A DNA stretch of 64,000 nucleotides from Dichomitus squalens LYAD-421 SS1. Lineage: Eukaryota; Basidiomycota; Agaricomycetes; Polyporales; Polyporaceae. This document shows positions 49,488 through 64,000 of the stretch, piece after piece. The stretch covers positions 41,819-105,818 of the forward strand of contig NW_006766963.1 of the NCBI RefSeq assembly GCF_000275845.1. The letters are read 5' to 3'. Numbering within the stretch: position 1 is the first letter of the stretch; the number at the start of each line of letters is the position of its first letter. Made by a program: the position numbers and the translations under genes. Below the pieces are notes generated by a model. It was given only the letters and a program-made list of their open reading frames with translations, searched no databases and was not told the origin of the DNA.

Positions 49488-50928
49488 GTTCTGAGTGTAT
49501 GTTCGATTTCACGAGCATATGTGTGTTATGCGTCGGACAACGATCGCTCTTTGGGGGTTCAAAGAGGAGCGGAAGTCTACGATTGCAGGTTACACTCGGC
49601 GAAGTTGCCCTAGACGCAGATGACCAACGTTAGTACGTCTCCCGCAGTCCAGTTCTTTCACAGCGGACAATCTCCTGTAGCGTAATGATGTGGATACAAG
49701 GCGCGATAGTCTGTGGATGATACTGCCCTGTAGACGGTCGGGGCAGGCCTGTGTCACCCATATCAGACTAGAATGCCTGTACCCGAATTGGGAACCCGCC
49801 GACATATGCACTTTAAACTAGGCTTGTGGGAGCAGGCTCCCAAACGCCCTCGAGCTCCACAGAAACTCAGTAAGGAACTTGTCCAGAATGCGAATCCGCC
49901 GTTCGGTGGCTAGTAGCGTCGATGACTTTTTGCCGATCCCCTCTGGAAGTATGATGTCGTGACGACTCTGACGAGACCACATCTATTTGCCGCCGGGGTA
50001 GTCTGTAACTCGACTTCACTGACTTATGGTGCAGTGCTGGAGGCATAGTCTATTCAGGCCTGCCATATTTTGAACAACAAGAGTGAAAACGAAGGGTGCA
50101 ATGCATGGTCGTTAAAACAAACAACTTGAAGCGGATGCCACGGCCCACGGGTATGTATTTCGAACTCCGTTTGCCTCCGCTCGGGACTCCCCGATGGCCA
50201 TGGCCCTCCTTCAAAGCTTCATACTTTACTTCAGGCCTCGACATCCATAGCTAGCGGTTCAGAGGCTCATAGCATCTCGCACATGACCAATCATATTTTG
50301 ATTGCTGCAGCACTCCGCTCTCCTTCATAGAGAAGCCTGTTACACATGAGGTTGTACTCGTAGAGTACGTGCAAGGCAGTCTTCGCTCAATCCTCAAGCT
50401 CATCACTGTCCTTCAAACAATGTAGGACGCATATTGAGAGAGCAGAGCGAGTTTTCGTGGCAGATGTAGCATGTGAGTAGTTTCCGTAAGAGGTAAGCTC
50501 TATGCTTACCGCCAGCGTTGTTCGAGATGATCCGGACTATGCTTCGATATACACACGGAGGAACCGTGCGTGGAGATGTTGGGCCTGCTGCGAAACCAAT
50601 AGAGACGCTCCGCTGTTATTTGCCCCTGCGCAGATCTCTCAAACACCGCACCTATAGTACTCAACTGTGCGGCTAGATACAGCAATGCCGCGATGCCCTA
50701 TAAGAGTAAGGGTCTGGATGCTCTTCTGGGTATCACCGCGATAGAGTAAGAGTTAACTGCAACCGAAGCCGATGATAAGGGCATCCTCCCAACATTGCCT
50801 TAGTCGTCGTGGAGTCAAAATACCTTCGGACCGCAAGGAAGCTCGACTCAACAGGGTATGGCAAGGATGCCAGCTCATATAAGCTAGACGTTCTCTCACC
50901 TTGGTCTTTCCGTTACACCTCAACTATC
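49488..50928. other. Gene-free stretch before FAD monooxygenase 2
   Basis: About 1.4 kb with no recognised gene or repeat. The last part is the promoter of the gene at 50929; an in-frame upstream ATG at 50809 exists, but the family N-terminus begins at 50929. Confidence 0.4.
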
Positions 50929-53620
<2,692 letters not shown>

Positions 53621-53850
53621 GAGGGAGGCGCATGGAGAGTACGCGACTGTTCTAGTTGAAGGTGTCCTTAGAACGTTGCATGCATGGTCCCGGGTTGTAA
53701 CTTGTCTACTCTGTTCCATGATGTCTGTAAAGTGCTCTAGTGACATACAGGTGGCGTCGCTCATCACCTCGTGGCTTTCATGATGCATCGTCTAAGCCCG
53801 TTTAGCATATATGCATAGAAATAAGATCAGACTCCCCGAGGTGCACACAG

Positions 53851-56006
53851 TTACTCTGACACCCTCGACAGGTCCTGCGCGCCTGAAAACCGCGGAATGA
53901 TCTTGTACGGGAACGGGCTCGGGACGCTACACGTGCCGAGAGAAGCAGGTTAAAAGAGGTCGATACGACAGAGGAGAAACGCGCCTGACGAGCCCCGACG
54001 ACCATTGGACTTGTGCTCGCTCCCTAGACTCGGACGGGTCCGAGATCTTGAAAACGTGCAGCATACACGCAATCGCCAAAAAGAGCGCGTCATCCGCAAA
54101 ATATCTCCCAGGACAGATTCTGTGAAGTCACCAGCTGAGTAGGTATCATACGTCGCGTATTAACCCGCGATATGTACCTCCGTCCAAAGCCGAATGCGGC
54201 GCGACTTGGATCTGGTTCTCCCGTCGGTCTCTTAGGCGTTGGATTATAGCGGTTCGGATCGAACTCGTGAGGACTTGTGTAGACAGATTCGTCATGGAGC
54301 ATCGCGCTGTTGCATCTGGCAGTTAGTAGAAGCGCTTTAGTGTCCGAGTAGGCAGACGTGCCTCAGGTTAGCGATAACGGTTGTTCCCTCGGGGATATGC
54401 CAACCACGGTACTCGTCATCTTCAACCACGGCATGAGGAACGCCTTCAAAATGAGAGTGAATATGAGCATGGAGACATGCGGCCACACTAAAATGCCCAA
54501 GCTACCCAACGGAGAGACGGCCTTCCATCGCAGTGTCTCCTTGACAAGATTCGACACGTATGGGAGCTCCTGACGATCCTCAAATGTAGGGAGCCTGTCT
54601 CGCCCAACAACTCTGTCTAAGTCCTGCTGGGCGCGTTCCTGCACCTCTGGGTACAAACTCATGGCAAGCGCAAAGTTGAGCAAGGCAGAGACAGTCTATC
54701 ACGCATCCTGTTAGTTCTCTAGTTCAACACTTGCAGAACAATGCATCATAACTCACTGTATCAGCGACAGCTGCAGAGAACGTTCAGTATAGATCATACA
54801 CAGACTTTCGTTAGACATACCGCTGTATATGACGCCAGCGGCGTTCATGGCAAACTCACCCGCCGGAACGCCTTCCAGTGGGGATTCACTTTGAATCAGG
54901 CGGGTTATAATCGACGGAACCGCTGTGCCATAGTCCTAGAGCATATATTCATAGCCTGCATGAGGTACAAAAAGGTGGTCCTCACTATGAGCTTCTTTAC
55001 AGCATTGTACGGAGCCAGGCGCATATCCAGGGATAGGCGCCGCATGATCTCGGCATCGCGCTGGAATTGTGCACCTGGGAACCAGGATGGAAGATACTTC
55101 ACTACTCACACGATGTGAGGTCAATTGCAGAAGTATAGCAGGACACGAGTACTCACATAGCGGTATGACGTCGACAATGCTGCTGCCAGGTGTCTTCTCG
55201 GCGTGCTCGCGGACCGCCTCTGCGAGTGCAACGAACTCGTCGTCCGCTGAGGTAACATGGTGGCCGTACGTGATAGCCATGATCGTCGCGCCTGCCATCC
55301 TAGACTGGAAGTCAGCGGACGGATGTTTAGGGAGTCGGACGCATACTGTTTCAGGTGCTCGGGCAGATGATCGGGTGTCTTCATAAGGCGTCCAAGCATA
55401 GCGATTGTCTCTCGCGCCATGATGATCCTGTGCGACTCCGCAACTACTGAAGGCTGAAACTCCTGCTGCACAACTTTACGATAGGCTTGGAATGCCTTGC
55501 CCAAGGGCATCATAATGAGATTCCAATCCCATCCCCAGCTGCCAGTCTTTATAAGCGACAGCTCCCAAATAAGCGACAGGCTACCTACAGTTCGTTGATC
55601 ATGACAAGCCGAGGACGAGAGGAGTATATGGATCCTTTCTTGTCAAGTAGCTCCCGTGCAGCCTCAAACTTGTTTAGAACGACTAAATGCGAACCCAGCG
55701 CGTTGAAGTACACTACGTCACTTCCTGCACATGCAACGATGAGGGGAGCCTTGTCATGCTAGCCGAGGCGATTCAAGTGAACGTACCGCATTTCTTCCCA
55801 AGCGCCTCGTATGCGTCCCATTCGTTGCCTCCGGAGGGTATATCTTTGAGATTCCCGACAAGAGGCTGCTGCCGAGGCCCAGGAGGGAAGTGTTTGCGCA
55901 CTTTGCTATGAGAGGATAGTCGCCAGGCTACAACAACAATGACTATGGCCAGGGAGCCTCCAGCGAGGCGCACTAATCCGGCACTGGTGTCATCCTGTAA
56001 GCCCAT
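53851..56006 (-). CDS. Cytochrome P450 monooxygenase (basidiomycete multigene type)
   Basis: Membrane-anchored heme monooxygenase. Start ATG 56006, with an N-terminal anchor (RLAGGSLAIVIVVVAWRL) and the proline hinge KHFPPGPRQQPLVGNL. Middle exons include GVIYSAVADTTVSALLNF, where AVADT stands in for the usual AGxDT of the I helix, then LYPEVQERAQQDLDRVVG, LPYVSNLVKETLRW (ExxR), VPHAVVEDDEYRGWHIPEG, SPHEFDPNRY and the heme loop FGFGRRICPGR split by an intron (RR|I). The C-terminus reads PFPYKIIPRFSG (stop 53851-53853). The replacement of the first Gly in the oxygen-binding motif by Val is unusual. Ordinary length for the family. It converges with monooxygenase 2. Confidence 0.92.
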
Positions 56007-57254
56007 AATGAGACACTCTCCCGCCGAGGATGTATACCGGGATAAATCACTCAGCGCGAGCGGTGATGAGTGGAGTTTATACACTTCTTGGCGCTACCTT
56101 GCCGCAGGCAGTGCAAGAACTCCTTGAGCTTTGCTTCCTTTTCGGCGCGAGCAGCGCTGAAGACCGCATACGCCTACAATCGATTGGGTACCTGGAAACC
56201 GTTATCCTTAGATCGTTTCGCCATCGAAATCACACGTAGCACGGTAGTAGCAGCCCCACGCCCACGGTGACAGGGAAAGTTTGTCACTGGGTAGGGTTCC
56301 GCAGATTTTATCGAGTGCAAGCGTCCGACCTGATTGTAGCGGTAGTTCAGTAAGAAGATCTCAGAGATAAAGATACTCGCCGCACGAAATACTTGAGTTC
56401 GCTCGCCCGCACGTAGGTCAAGCCACCTAGCGCATCTCGTTCGTCGACACCGTGGGAGCAAATGAGCGTCTAAGGGAACATTTGCCTCCCGGCCGCTTGC
56501 GGACAAGTTGAGAAGCTACACTCACCTTCTTCGTCATCTCCTTATCGCCCATTTGTCATGGAGCACAAGCTACGATGGAGTGGACTCTAGTACTGTCTGA
56601 GAGCAGACCCTCCGCGGTCGCTCACGTGTCATTGTCGCCGTACTGGTGGATAGCTTGTGTTCTAATCCTCACCTAGTACGTGTGTCGACCGCCGCCGCAC
56701 GAGGTGCAGTCATCATGCAGTCTTATATATTTTCTAGGAGAACTACATGTTAAATCTAGGACTTTCTGGATTGTGCGCAGGTATGCTTACCGCTCATACG
56801 ATGCAGGAAACAAGATCATCATCTGCACTACTACGTCCAATATATGAAATACAAACAGCTCTCCTGACAGCCTCAGGTAGTGTGACGCAGCCTTTCCGCA
56901 ATCTACATCAAATTTCAACGCTTCGCTTGATGAGTGGATCAGGCTTCTCAATCTCGCCCACAGCATCTGATATCAGCCTACGGCGCCTTAGACCCCGTCT
57001 GGATACTCGTCGATAGCGACAGAATGCTGAACGTTCTGGGCGGACTCTCCATCTCGAACCGGATCTGTTCATTTGAGGTCGGCGGTAGCGGCTCCCCACA
57101 CCCTCGAAACCCGCCACTCAGTTGAGATCCGAAGTCTGTGCATGCCAAGGACGTCGACCTCGCCCGGCCACTCGCGACACACTGCCGAGTGTTCGGCAGA
57201 GGATATAACCTCATAAGAGGCTAGGGGAGCAGCCAATCAAATCAGTGCTTCCCA
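56007..57254. other. Divergent intergenic region
   Basis: About 1.25 kb between the P450 start and the DUF6534 gene start. No gene or repeat recognised. Confidence 0.4.
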
Positions 57255-59235
57255 ATGTCCTTGGTTCCTACGCTTGGTGTGTTGCTCGTGGGTGACCTGT
57301 GTTCAGTAGCGTAAGTCGTTCGACCCCTTCGTAATTAAACACGCCGCTAAGACCACCTTTGTTTCGACTAGGCTATACGGCCTTACCACTCTCCAAACCT
57401 ACCTCTACTTCAACAGCAGCTGGATCACAGACACGTGGAAGCTGAAGTCGTTCGTAAGTGCTCTGCCTCACGCGGCGTTGGAACAGTCCTCACGGAGTGC
57501 TTGTTAGGTTTTCTTCATCTGGTATGCTGCAAAGACACATTCTGTCATATCCTCATCTCGATCTTGCGATTCAGGCTACTTGAGACGGTTCATACGTTTC
57601 TCATTTGCGCTTACATTTTTCGCGCTTTGGTTCTTGAACAATGCAATCCGAGCTCTCAACTACTGACTCGAGTGTATGCTTGCTCACCTCTTCGGCCTCC
57701 CGCATATGCTGAACCTTACCCCCTACTTGGACAGATCCGATGATGTAAGTGATGCTGCATTCGATGCCGCCTGTATTGCAGGTGCTGATTCGCTCTGCTT
57801 GCCTCTCAGGTTACAACACTCATTACCGTATGTAGTGCAGTCTAGCTCCCGTGGATCGACCGATTATGATCATTAGCAGACGGTTATCATCTTCTCTATC
57901 CACTTGTGCGCACAACATATGACGTCCATGCGGTATCTCGACTGACCATACACGTTAGGTTCTATATACGGCGCCTCTTCATTCGTAAGTGCTTTCAGAG
58001 TCTGGATTCCTGGTGTAGTTTGAAATTATGTATAGTTTCCGAGAGAATGAATCGGCGGTTTCACCTACTGATCATCGGTGGCATAGTGAGTATACGTCTG
58101 TTCGCATACTGCACATGGCATGTATTGACGTCAATGGTAGACGCTCCTCGCATCGTGTCATTTTGGTTCGTACCCTTCATTGATGACATTGCTCCTTCAT
58201 TCACGTCTTGGATGGATAATAGTATTGGGGATTGGTACGTCTCTCATCGACGCGTTATCCGGCGTATTCTAAATTCCCGTCATTGCGATAGTCGTCATGG
58301 TACTTGAGTATGTACTATGTCTACATTCTTCCAAAGATATGGATAGAGGTGACAATGCAACCAGGTTTAAGTATCCCAAGTTCTCGGAGTTCCACAGAAT
58401 CATGGTGAGTCTACGATGAGGGCACTGATGGTCGCTTTCTCAAATTGCCGCAGGACTACTATGCGGCATCGCTCGCTGTTGCCGCGGCATGTGATGTGAC
58501 CATCGCTGTGTTCATATGGCTCATTCTCAAGAGTCGCCAGTCTTCGATGAAAAAGTAGTGCGCCTGCTAATTGGGGCTTGTTGTCATGGTTCTCAAAGCT
58601 GCTGATCCAGCACGAACACTCTGGTAAACCGAATCGTGACTTTCTCAATCACAAGTGGGGCACTGACAAGGTGAGTACCATTGTCACGTATGTGCCTTCT
58701 AATGCTCACGCTCACGCAGTGCGATGGATGTTGCGATACTCATCTGTGTGCGTTTCCCTTCATAAAATTCGATCTACTGAAAGGTGGCCGACACATGAGT
58801 AGTTCATAGCAATGCCTAACAATCTAGTTTACCTCGCGCTCTACAACACGATAAACAACCGTACGTCCACCCATTTGCATGCGCTGTCTATCCGCCGGTT
58901 GAACATCGCCACCCAGTGTATGCAAACTCTCTCCTCGCCATGTCCGTTTCGTCCTATCACATAAGATGCACCCTAAATCTAACCGACGCCCTTCTGATCA
59001 CAGGATCAACGTCCGCGAAGCCCTCTCAAGAATACCTGTCGGCGTCAGGACAAGCATCACGCTTTCGGACCTTCGCTTCGCCGAAGCATCCACCTCACAA
59101 GATCAGGATGGGCGCACATCAGTCAGCTTGAGAAGAGTTCGTCTGCATAGATTCTGTACCCTCTATCCTACATGGTACATGACTGACGGGACAACCGCAT
59201 ACAGATCGAAGACCCATCCTACAAACCACCTTTGA
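57255..59235 (+). CDS. DUF6534-domain membrane protein
   Basis: Agaricomycete DUF6534 multi-helix membrane protein of unknown function. Start ATG 57255 (MSLVPTLGVLLVGDL). Exons 57255-57310 and 57372-57453 join in phase into VALYGLTTLQTYLYF and NSSWITDTWKLKSF, the family's first helices. A tiny exon VFFIW and then LLETVHTFLICAYIF follow, later VTTLIT, FYIRRLFIR, FHLLIIGGI and the family-typical YYAASLAVAAACDVTIAVF, then SRQSSMKK. Near the end NSLLAM and LSDLRFAE correspond to the usual cytosolic tail. The exons between about 57660 and 58400 and the true stop (59235 proposed) are uncertain. Family membership is firm, exact model is not. Confidence 0.72.
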
Positions 59236-59891
59236 CGATGCGAATGCCGGACGGAGAGGCGGACGAAGTATAGGCTACCTACAATCCTGGCCAATCCAGG
59301 TCAGCCGAGAGCGGGCAATATACTCTAACGTCTACCAGCTCAGAGTTGGACCTTATACATTTCAGCTCGTCTCTGGGCGCACTTCATGGTATGGCTGCTC
59401 TTCAGAGGTTCAGGTACAACAAGGTCACGGCGGATTCTTGCAAATGAGCACTGGGTCTAGTCGGCATACACGTCTGATGGCTTCTGACGCTGATATTACC
59501 CTTTCTTGTGGGCGTAGATGATGGGGACGAGTGCATATGTCCCCGTATATGCTGAAAAGCGAGGACTATGCCTGATTGGGTGGTCTGACATGTGCAACCG
59601 GCTTTCTGCTTCTGCTTCTGCTTCTGTTGGAGACGCCAAACGCCAAACGGCGCGGTCCCTCAGGTGCATTCCTAGTGTCTCTTTCTCTGTTCCGTGTTGA
59701 TGCTTTCGTCCCGCCCGCGGCTGATTATCTGGCCCTCTCAAGTCTCTGCGCCAAGGCTGAAGCGACGCGGTGCGATGCAGGATAAGAGGAAACTCACGCC
59801 TTCTCCCAATGAATCGTTTCGATGTGATGTGACGGCCAACTTGTCATTTGCGTCTACATGCGCTCATGCGTTCAGGGAATAAACAAGCACC
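59236..59891. other. Intergenic stretch with short TTCTGC repeat
   Basis: About 650 bp between the DUF6534 gene and the reductase; the two genes converge. Contains a small hexanucleotide repeat (TTCTGC, about 59604-59626). No gene recognised. Confidence 0.45.
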
Positions 59892-61344
59892 TTACGCCCA
59901 TGTCTTCTCCGCCTCCACAAGCGCATCGATAGTCTCCTCCAGCGTCTTCCGCCAATCAACATACTCCGTGATACCAAGGACCTCCTTAGCGCGCGTCGTG
60001 TCGTTCTTCGACAGAGGGCCCGGGAACTGAGACACCTCCTCGAGCGACGGAAGCCGTTTGCGCAGCTCAGGGCGTGTATCGTAAAGATGCTTCACAGCGC
60101 TGTCGAACGTCAAGGCAACGGGGCTCGCTATGAGGAAGCGCTTCTCCTGGCGATCTGCGCCCTGCGGGAGCGGCGGTAGCTCAAGTGCGCGAACGTGAGC
60201 GAGCGCAACGTCACGGACGTCGACCCAGAAGGGCGAGATCTGGTAGGGGAGCGGTCGGCCTGCTTCACCGACGATAAGCTGGTAGAGGAGACCGGGGGTG
60301 CCGAGGAAGGAGTTGGAGAGCGGGAGGATCGGCGGGCCGTACACGAAGGGCGGGCATACTGAGCCGCGTGATGGATATCAGTATCAGTATCATGAGGTGT
60401 GGAAGGAGAGGAGATAAGACACGTACTGGTGGCGAGGTCAACCTCAGGGTGCTCCTTGGTGAACTCCCATGCTGCTTGCTCCGCAAGAATCTTCGTCCCG
60501 CTATAGACATACATATCGCTGCGACCGGGTTGAAGGAGGTCTTCGCGAGACGTCTTTCCCCAATCTGTTTGCAGAATTCATAGCCGATTCATCAAGGCGA
60601 CGACCACCTACGCTACACTGAAACGTACCCTTCTCTGAGAGCGTGAGACCCTCATAGCCTTGCTTCGCGTCGGCTACGACCCTTGCTCAATCAGTGGCCA
60701 TCCTATAATATCATAGCAATGCTGTTAACTCACGATCAACCAATGAAGCCCAGCTACTTGTCAGAACGAACTTCGTCACGCCTTGAGCAGTAGCCTGGCG
60801 AAGCACATTGAGGGTCCCTTCTATGGCACTCTGAATCGACATGTTCATTCAACAACACGTGTAGAAGCACGATGATACTCGCCTTGATCGTGGTCTCTAC
60901 GGTCTGTGTGCCGGCGAGAGGTGACGCCATATGAAGTACAGCGTCGACGTCTAATGGAGGGGAGTGAACGGAGGGCCGCAGATTAACAAAGAATCAGACA
61001 TGAAGACGTTCAGAAGATGCAAAACCATCACCTTTAAGAGCCTCGGTGAAATCGCTCGTCGCGATGTCTTCTATCTGAACGGCCTCGAAATGGGGGTTTG
61101 CCTTCCAGAACTCGCGGAGGAAGTCGACCTTCTTGCCACGAGCAGTGCTATACATACTCGTCAGCAGTGTGCAAGTAGTGACCGACGAATTGTCGTACCC
61201 TCGGACGCGGTATCCAGATTCAAGAAGCTTCTGAACGACGTGAGCTGCGATGTAACCGGATGCGCCGGTAACCTATGAGAGGTTAAGCCTGGGGATTTGC
61301 CTAAACACGAACATGCGTACCAGGACGAGCTTGCTGGAAGACAT
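59892..61344 (-). CDS. Extended SDR reductase (dihydroflavonol-4-reductase / carbonyl reductase-like)
   Basis: NAD(P)H-dependent extended SDR, related to plant dihydroflavonol reductases and yeast Gre2-type carbonyl reductases; the substrate is unknown. Start ATG 61344; exon 1 is 61321-61344 (MSSSKLVL), intron 61273-61320. Then VTGASGYIAAHVVQKLLESG (the TGxxGxxx cofactor motif), TARGKKVDFLREFWKANPHF, IEDIATSDFTEAL, AVLHMASPLAG, a stretch giving KFVLTSSWASLVD, and YVYSGTK with the catalytic Tyr-x-x-x-Lys. C-terminal exon: CPPFVYGPPILPLSNSF, FWVDVRDVALAHVRALELP, FLIASPVALTFDSAVKHL, ending EKTWA (stop 59892-59894). Length is about that of the family. All introns are short GT-AG. A broken paralogue sits at 62722-63150. 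Confidence 0.93.
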
Positions 61345-62721
61345 CACCGTGACTTTCCGAATGTGGCTTTGCGTTGGGGGCGGGGTTGAATGACTGTGAG
61401 TGTGCTCTTCATGTTGTTCTCTGGTCGCTTTTATACGTAGGCAAGCGATACCGTCTGTCGGGGAATGTGTAAGACATTCGGGATGGAACGCACGGGCATG
61501 TCACAGTAGGCTATGCCGGTCTGATTCCTTGCTGGCGCGCACGCCTATCAGTTGTACTTGTCTGCGCCGAAGGCTTGAACTGGTACTCAATCTGATTTCC
61601 CAGCGAAACACAAATCTGGAGCGCTGAGTGTGTCAGGGCTCGGCCATCGGCCATGGTATCCGGTCCCCGAGGACGTAGTCAGTTGCCATTCATGGGCATA
61701 TGCTGTGAAGGCCAGTCTGATTGGTGAGTGCGAGACGCGTGAGGCTAATTCAGGCCGAGGAGATGCCATGAAGCCGTACAGTATACTATCGAAGCAACAC
61801 AAGGTAGCCATTCACAATGAGAGATGTGTGCCAGACATATCTAGTGTCAGGACATCTCCATAAGCCTTTGGCAACGCAGAGGGAACGAACTGAAACGCGG
61901 CACCGAGTTGGACTTGAAGGATATCTATGTGATCAAAGCCTGATCTAGTCTGGCAACGGAACGTGTACTGCCCGTGAGGCCCTCGAAGCAATGAGCTTGC
62001 CCTCGAGTAGCATCGTGAGGCCCATCAAGATAGCCTTCTTGGTATAGCATGGAAGTAGTAACAATCCGAGGAGGGTGGTTCAGACTGACACGCCGGGGGC
62101 GCTCCTCGTGGGAAAACGATGCAGCCACCTGTCCTCGTTTGGTCAGTGTGCGCGTAGTCGCTGACCATGTTCCGATGTCAGGGATCCTTTCATGTCCAAC
62201 GTCCTAGATTCGCCACCCGCTCTACTAGCTCGATATCATTTTTCTTGAAGCTCATGCTTGTGACTCTAAATTGCTACACCTCTTTGAGGGCGGGGCGCAA
62301 CACCACTTCGAATTGGGTCGCCGAGTGCGCTTACACAGTAGGTTATATCAGCTCAAGTAGATCGGGCCCTAAGGTTGTTTCACAACATCTGTGTACATAT
62401 GAGCCTTCTGATGCATACGGGTAGGCTGACGTCTCCTTCGCTTTCGCTTAAATATCCAGGTACATATGCAGTGCCCACAAATGTCGCCATGCAGGTAATG
62501 GTGCAAGTATCTCAGCACACATTTTATGAGGCCGGAGGCAGCCATGAGATCGGGGAAGGCGCTCGACGCCCATTCCCCACATACACCCTCAGCTTCTTGC
62601 TCTGTACTGCCCGTGTGGGTGCAAGCTTCCAGGTCTCGGAAGCTATTGGTATACAAGTCAGTCGACGAGTCAAGAGGCTTCCTCGGAAAACCCTTGTATC
62701 TGCTACCTGTGTAGGCTGACT
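61345..62721. other. Gene-free stretch between reductase and its relic
   Basis: About 1.4 kb with no recognised gene or repeat. The left end holds the reductase promoter. Confidence 0.4.
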
Positions 62722-63150
62722 ATGGCACCAGAAAATCTCGTGCTTGTCAGTAACGTCATACTCATACTGGTCGCCTCTGATGTTGCCTTGTGTCGAAAAC
62801 AGGTTACTTGCACCTATGGCTTTATTGGCTCTCAAATCATTTGCCACCTATTCGAGGCTGGCTATCGCATGAGAGGGTATTATTCTTGCCGATGATATGT
62901 TCTGTTCTACACCCTGGCTAAATGTGACTCGCTCTCAGGACGCACGCGGCGGAAGGCTAAAGCTCTGCGAAAGTACTTCAAGTTGTAGTCGAACTCTGAG
63001 GCTTCTCAAATGACAGCATTGATGCGCAAAATCTCGACCTGGAGAGGGCCTTGGAGGGTAATCACTGTTTTCACAGCTCTCTGTACGCGTCGTGATCCAT
63101 GGATCGTGTCCCCTGGCGACGCACAGATTATTGGCGGGGGGCCTGCAGGC
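62722..63150 (+). pseudogene. Relic of an extended SDR reductase (N-terminal part)
   Basis: Retains the exon layout of the gene at 59892-61344 in the opposite orientation. ATG 62722 gives MAPENLVL, followed by a GTCAGT...AACAG intron and VTCTYGFIGSQIICHLFEAG YRMRG, where the intact gene has VTGASGYIAAH... A donor follows, and after CTCTCAG comes RTRRKAKALRKYFKL, then TAG. In another frame DSIDAQNLDLERALEG continues as in the intact DIATSDFTEAL region, and after an ACAG comes VVIHGSCPLATH, like AVLHMASPLAG. So it has lost a glycine of the cofactor motif (TG to TC) and gained a stop and a frameshift. Nothing of the catalytic half is seen. Confidence 0.75.
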
Positions 63151-64000
63151 AAGTCTCGTTTGTACCAGCTATACTAAGTGCATCCGACAGAATATGTTCC
63201 TGAACGCTTCTAGTAGGATCGCAGCACATTCTAGAGTGGTTGATAAGGGCAGGAATCTACGAAGTTCTCTTGATGAGCCGCTGAGCGACCGCTCTCAACC
63301 ATGTGCACGCTTCATTGTATCCGCTAACAGACAACTGACCAAACATTTCTGGTAGCTCACCTGAAGCAGGTGTACGTCGCGACGACCATCATCAAACGTA
63401 GACTTTTTTGGCTCTCCGTCAATCCGACTCTCGCTCAGAATGCCACAACAAGGTTGGCCCAGGCGCCCAGATAAGACATACACAGGGAGGGAACACCCGT
63501 GCACACATGCGGGTTGCATGAACCTCTCCGACAATGCGAAACCAAGGTTCACTGAAGAGAGTTGAACCTAAGCCCTGGATTCGAGTGAGTTCAATCTTCT
63601 TCTTCTTCTTCTAGATCCCGTTTATTGCCCTGCGAGGCCGAGCCTCATGGTAGGCAGTAAATACATTGTTGTCTACTTGGGTGATGATGGAGGTCGGCGG
63701 GACATAGTTGAGCAGGATGCTCATGCAATCTAAGGGTGTGTGGTGGGAGAGATGTCGATGAGGGATGGTGCAAGGGGATGTGCCAGGGTACAGACAGGGG
63801 CGAGAGTGAGACGTTCGAGTACGTAAATGGTGTGGAAGGGGGCAGGGCTCAGGAAAGGTGCATTGCGGACGTCCGCCCAGTCCCGGCCATTTAAGGCAAG
63901 GGAACGGGCTATAAACCTGCGGCCTTTGGGTGCGGTTGCGCCCCTGGGTCTCGCCTCTTGCGCTGGTCAGGTGTACGTCTGGCGGTATCCCCGCCATCCG
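63151..64000. other. Right end of window, no gene recognised
   Basis: Contains a TCT triplet repeat (about 63595-63612). No family recognised on either strand; the open frames there look non-coding. Confidence 0.4.

Overview
The window comes from a filamentous basidiomycete, most likely a wood-decay Agaricomycete (Polyporales-like). The reasons are genes on both strands broken by many short introns (mostly 46-66 bp, GT-AG), several copies of the Agaricomycete-expanded DUF6533, DUF6534 and DUF6535 membrane families, a membrane hybrid histidine kinase of basidiomycete type, and a set of oxidative enzymes. No rRNA, tRNA, CRISPR array or prokaryotic feature was seen.

Layout. 1-629: a short-chain dehydrogenase running off the left edge, with an in-frame stop. 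2906-8427: a 17-exon VPS10 sorting receptor. 8985-15591: a tandem duplication of a two-gene divergent module, a protein-kinase-like gene head to head with a one-membrane-segment coiled-coil gene. The second copy carries one lesion in each gene. 16-21 kb: gene-poor, with gene fragments, a TA-flanked MITE, a perfect hairpin, a DUF6533 gene and a relic of a flavin monooxygenase. 21777-26336: a hybrid histidine kinase. 27164-28083: NAA10 (ARD1), the catalytic subunit of N-terminal acetyltransferase A. 29277-30385: a hAT-type non-autonomous transposon with an 8-bp target duplication; it contains an assembly gap (29684-29902) whose flank is duplicated. 33251-37809: two DUF6533 genes in the same orientation. 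39769-42426 and 50929-53620: two paralogous phenol-hydroxylase-type FAD monooxygenases. Between them lie a DUF6535 gene (43169-45746) and an ADIP/Msd1-like coiled-coil gene (46567-49487). 53851-56006: a cytochrome P450 convergent with the second monooxygenase. 57255-59235: a DUF6534 gene. 59892-61344: an extended SDR reductase. A broken paralogue of that reductase lies at 62722-63150. The rest to 64000 is unrecognised.

How genes may work together. VPS10, NAA10 and the ADIP-like gene are housekeeping (vacuolar sorting, N-terminal acetylation, probable microtubule or spindle-pole anchoring). The FAD monooxygenases, P450 and reductase could form a loose oxidative or aromatic-metabolism group, but this rests on proximity and family only. 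The most unusual unit is the duplicated kinase / membrane coiled-coil module. Its conserved divergent layout, matching exon phases and conserved C-terminal motif in the partner suggest a functional pair whose role I cannot name. All gene models were spliced by eye; splice sites are most secure where phase and protein family both agree.
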